This document shows, in pieces, positions 4,689-5,536 of a DNA stretch of 5,536 bases. The position numbers and the translations under genes are program-made. Origin of the DNA: Rhizobacter sp. GTDB lineage: Bacteria; Pseudomonadota; Gammaproteobacteria; Burkholderiales; Burkholderiaceae_C. The stretch is taken from contig JANXVK010000622.1 in NCBI GenBank assembly GCA_025351675.1, positions 1 to 5,536 on the forward strand. Reading direction: 5' to 3'. The notes under the pieces were generated by a model. The model saw only the letters and a program-made list of their open reading frames with translations, did no database searches and was not told where the DNA came from. Every line of letters starts with the position of its first letter. Positions within the stretch are counted from its first letter, which is position 1.

Positions 4689-5536
4689 ATGACCTTGAAT
4701 CGCCGCAACCTGCTGATCGCCTCCGCCGCCTCCACGCTGCTCGCCGCCTGCGCCACCGGAACGCGCACCCCACCGCCACCGATCGTGTTCGTTCACGGCA
4801 ACGGCGACACCGCCGCGCTCTGGACGACGACGCTGTGGCGCTTCGAATCAAACGGCTGGCCGCGCGACCGGCTGCGCGCGATCGACATCCCCTGGCCGCT
4901 CTCGCGCGAAGACGACACCAAGCCGCAGGACGGCCGCAGCTCGACCGCCGAGAACATGGCGTACCTCGCGGCCGAAGTCGACAAGGTCTTGATGGCGACC
5001 GGCGCGCGCCAGGTCGTGCTGATCGCGAACTCGCGCGGCGGCAACGCGGTGCGCAACTACATTCAGAACGGATCAGGTGCCGGCAAGGTCTCGCACGCGA
5101 TCCTGTGCGGCACGCCGAACCACGGCGTGTACGCCGACCCGAAGCGCGCGCCGAACGCCGAGTTCAACGGCGCCGGCGCGTTCCTGATCGGGCTCAACGC
5201 GCCGAAGGGGCCAAACGGCGAGGAGGTCACGCCTGGCCCGACGTGGCAGACGATCCGCTCCGACAACAACGACAAGTTCGCGCAAGCCGACGGCGTGTGG
5301 ATCGGTGCCAAAGGCATGCCGACCAACATCACCGCGGAGGGCCCGGCGCTGCAGGGCGCCGAGAACGTCGTGATCGCCGGCATCGACCACCGCGAAACCG
5401 CGTACAGCCCGAAGGCCTTCGAGGCGATGTTCCGCTTCATCACGGGCAAGCCGCCGGTCTCGCTCACGGTCGCGCCCGAGGCGAGCGTGGTGCTCGACGG
5501 CAAGGTCAGCGGCTATTTCGCATACGCCGCCACGGG
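4689..5536 (+). CDS. Lipoprotein alpha/beta hydrolase (lipase/esterase-like), C-terminus beyond right edge
   Basis: 282 codons are present before the window ends, with no stop. The N-terminus MTLNRRNLLIASAASTLLAAC has a twin-arginine-like NRRNLL, a hydrophobic stretch and a lipobox LAAC with Cys21 as lipidation site; Ala at +2 suggests an outer-membrane lipoprotein. The mature part begins with a proline linker (TPPPP) and the oxyanion-hole motif FVHGNGD (His36-Gly37). The nucleophile elbow is LIANSRGGNAVRNYI with Ser115, followed by a lipase-like CGTPNHGV; the likely catalytic His is His234 in GIDHRE. The acidic residue of the triad is not certain. After about residue 255 the sequence (VSLTVAPEASVVLDGKVSGY) looks like the start of a separate beta-sandwich or carboxypeptidase-regulatory-like domain. 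The ATG lies 13 bp after the previous stop, with a weak GAAG ribosome site at 4677-4680. Ester or polyester hydrolysis is likely; substrate unknown. Confidence 0.82.
   Translation, partial: MTLNRRNLLIASAASTLLAACATGTRTPPPPIVFVHGNGDTAALWTTTLWRFESNGWPRDRLRAIDIPWPLSREDDTKPQDGRSSTAENMAYLAAEVDKVLMATGARQVVLIANSRGGNAVRNYIQNGSGAGKVSHAILCGTPNHGVYADPKRAPNAEFNGAGAFLIGLNAPKGPNGEEVTPGPTWQTIRSDNNDKFAQADGVWIGAKGMPTNITAEGPALQGAENVVIAGIDHRETAYSPKAFEAMFRFITGKPPVSLTVAPEASVVLDGKVSGYFAYAAT

Noticed and set aside
3623..4768. A 381-codon minus-strand open frame opposite the P1-family gene
   Set aside because: Its composition is low complexity (Arg/Asp/Gly/His/Ala) and it crosses the boundaries of two well supported plus-strand genes.
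1..5536. CRISPR array, insertion sequence, tRNA or phage/defence system
   Set aside because: No repeated spacer-like units, terminal inverted repeats with a transposase, tRNA-like cloverleaf or defence domain could be seen on either strand; all genes are metabolic or transport.

Overview
The window is a 5.5 kb piece of a GC-rich bacterial chromosome. Its very high G/C at third codon positions, weak Shine-Dalgarno sites and protein content (PimC/PimD-like acyl-CoA dehydrogenase pair, GlpQ-like phosphodiesterase, P1-family peptidase, an MFS transporter start) fit a betaproteobacterium, most likely Burkholderiales. That placement is an inference from style and protein resemblance, not from a marker gene.

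Layout. Positions 1-126 on the minus strand hold the first 42 codons of an MFS transporter that runs off the left edge. A 130-bp divergent intergenic region (127-256) follows, with a clear dyad that looks like an operator. From 257 to the right edge everything is on the plus strand and closely packed: two acyl-CoA dehydrogenase subunit genes (257-1435 and 1547-2686) separated by 111 bp with a strong GC hairpin; a periplasmic GlpQ-type glycerophosphodiester phosphodiesterase (2712-3677); a DmpA/P1-family N-terminal-nucleophile hydrolase (3674-4675) whose GTG start overlaps the previous stop; and, 13 bp later, a lipoprotein alpha/beta hydrolase (4689 onward) cut by the right edge. Spacing suggests one transcript, at least from 2712 onward and possibly from 257.

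How the genes may work together. The two dehydrogenases are probably two subunits of one enzyme. The first carries the substrate-side flavin motif and a plausible catalytic Glu but lacks the Arg/Gln-Phe-Gly and His-Gly-Gly motifs. The second carries those two motifs but lacks the flavin-loop motif. This is the pattern of alpha2beta2 acyl-CoA dehydrogenases such as PimC/PimD (dicarboxylic acyl-CoA) and the actinobacterial steroid FadE pairs. The three downstream genes encode hydrolases, two of them with export signals (phosphodiester and probably ester bonds), and one apparently cytoplasmic amidase/peptidase-like enzyme. A scavenging unit in which exported hydrolases release acids or alcohols that are then beta-oxidised is possible but only inferred from order. 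No RNA gene, mobile element or CRISPR array is visible. Nothing here clearly amounts to a new system; the most interesting points are the split dehydrogenase pair, the divergent operator-like dyad and the unusual active-site contexts of the two terminal hydrolases.
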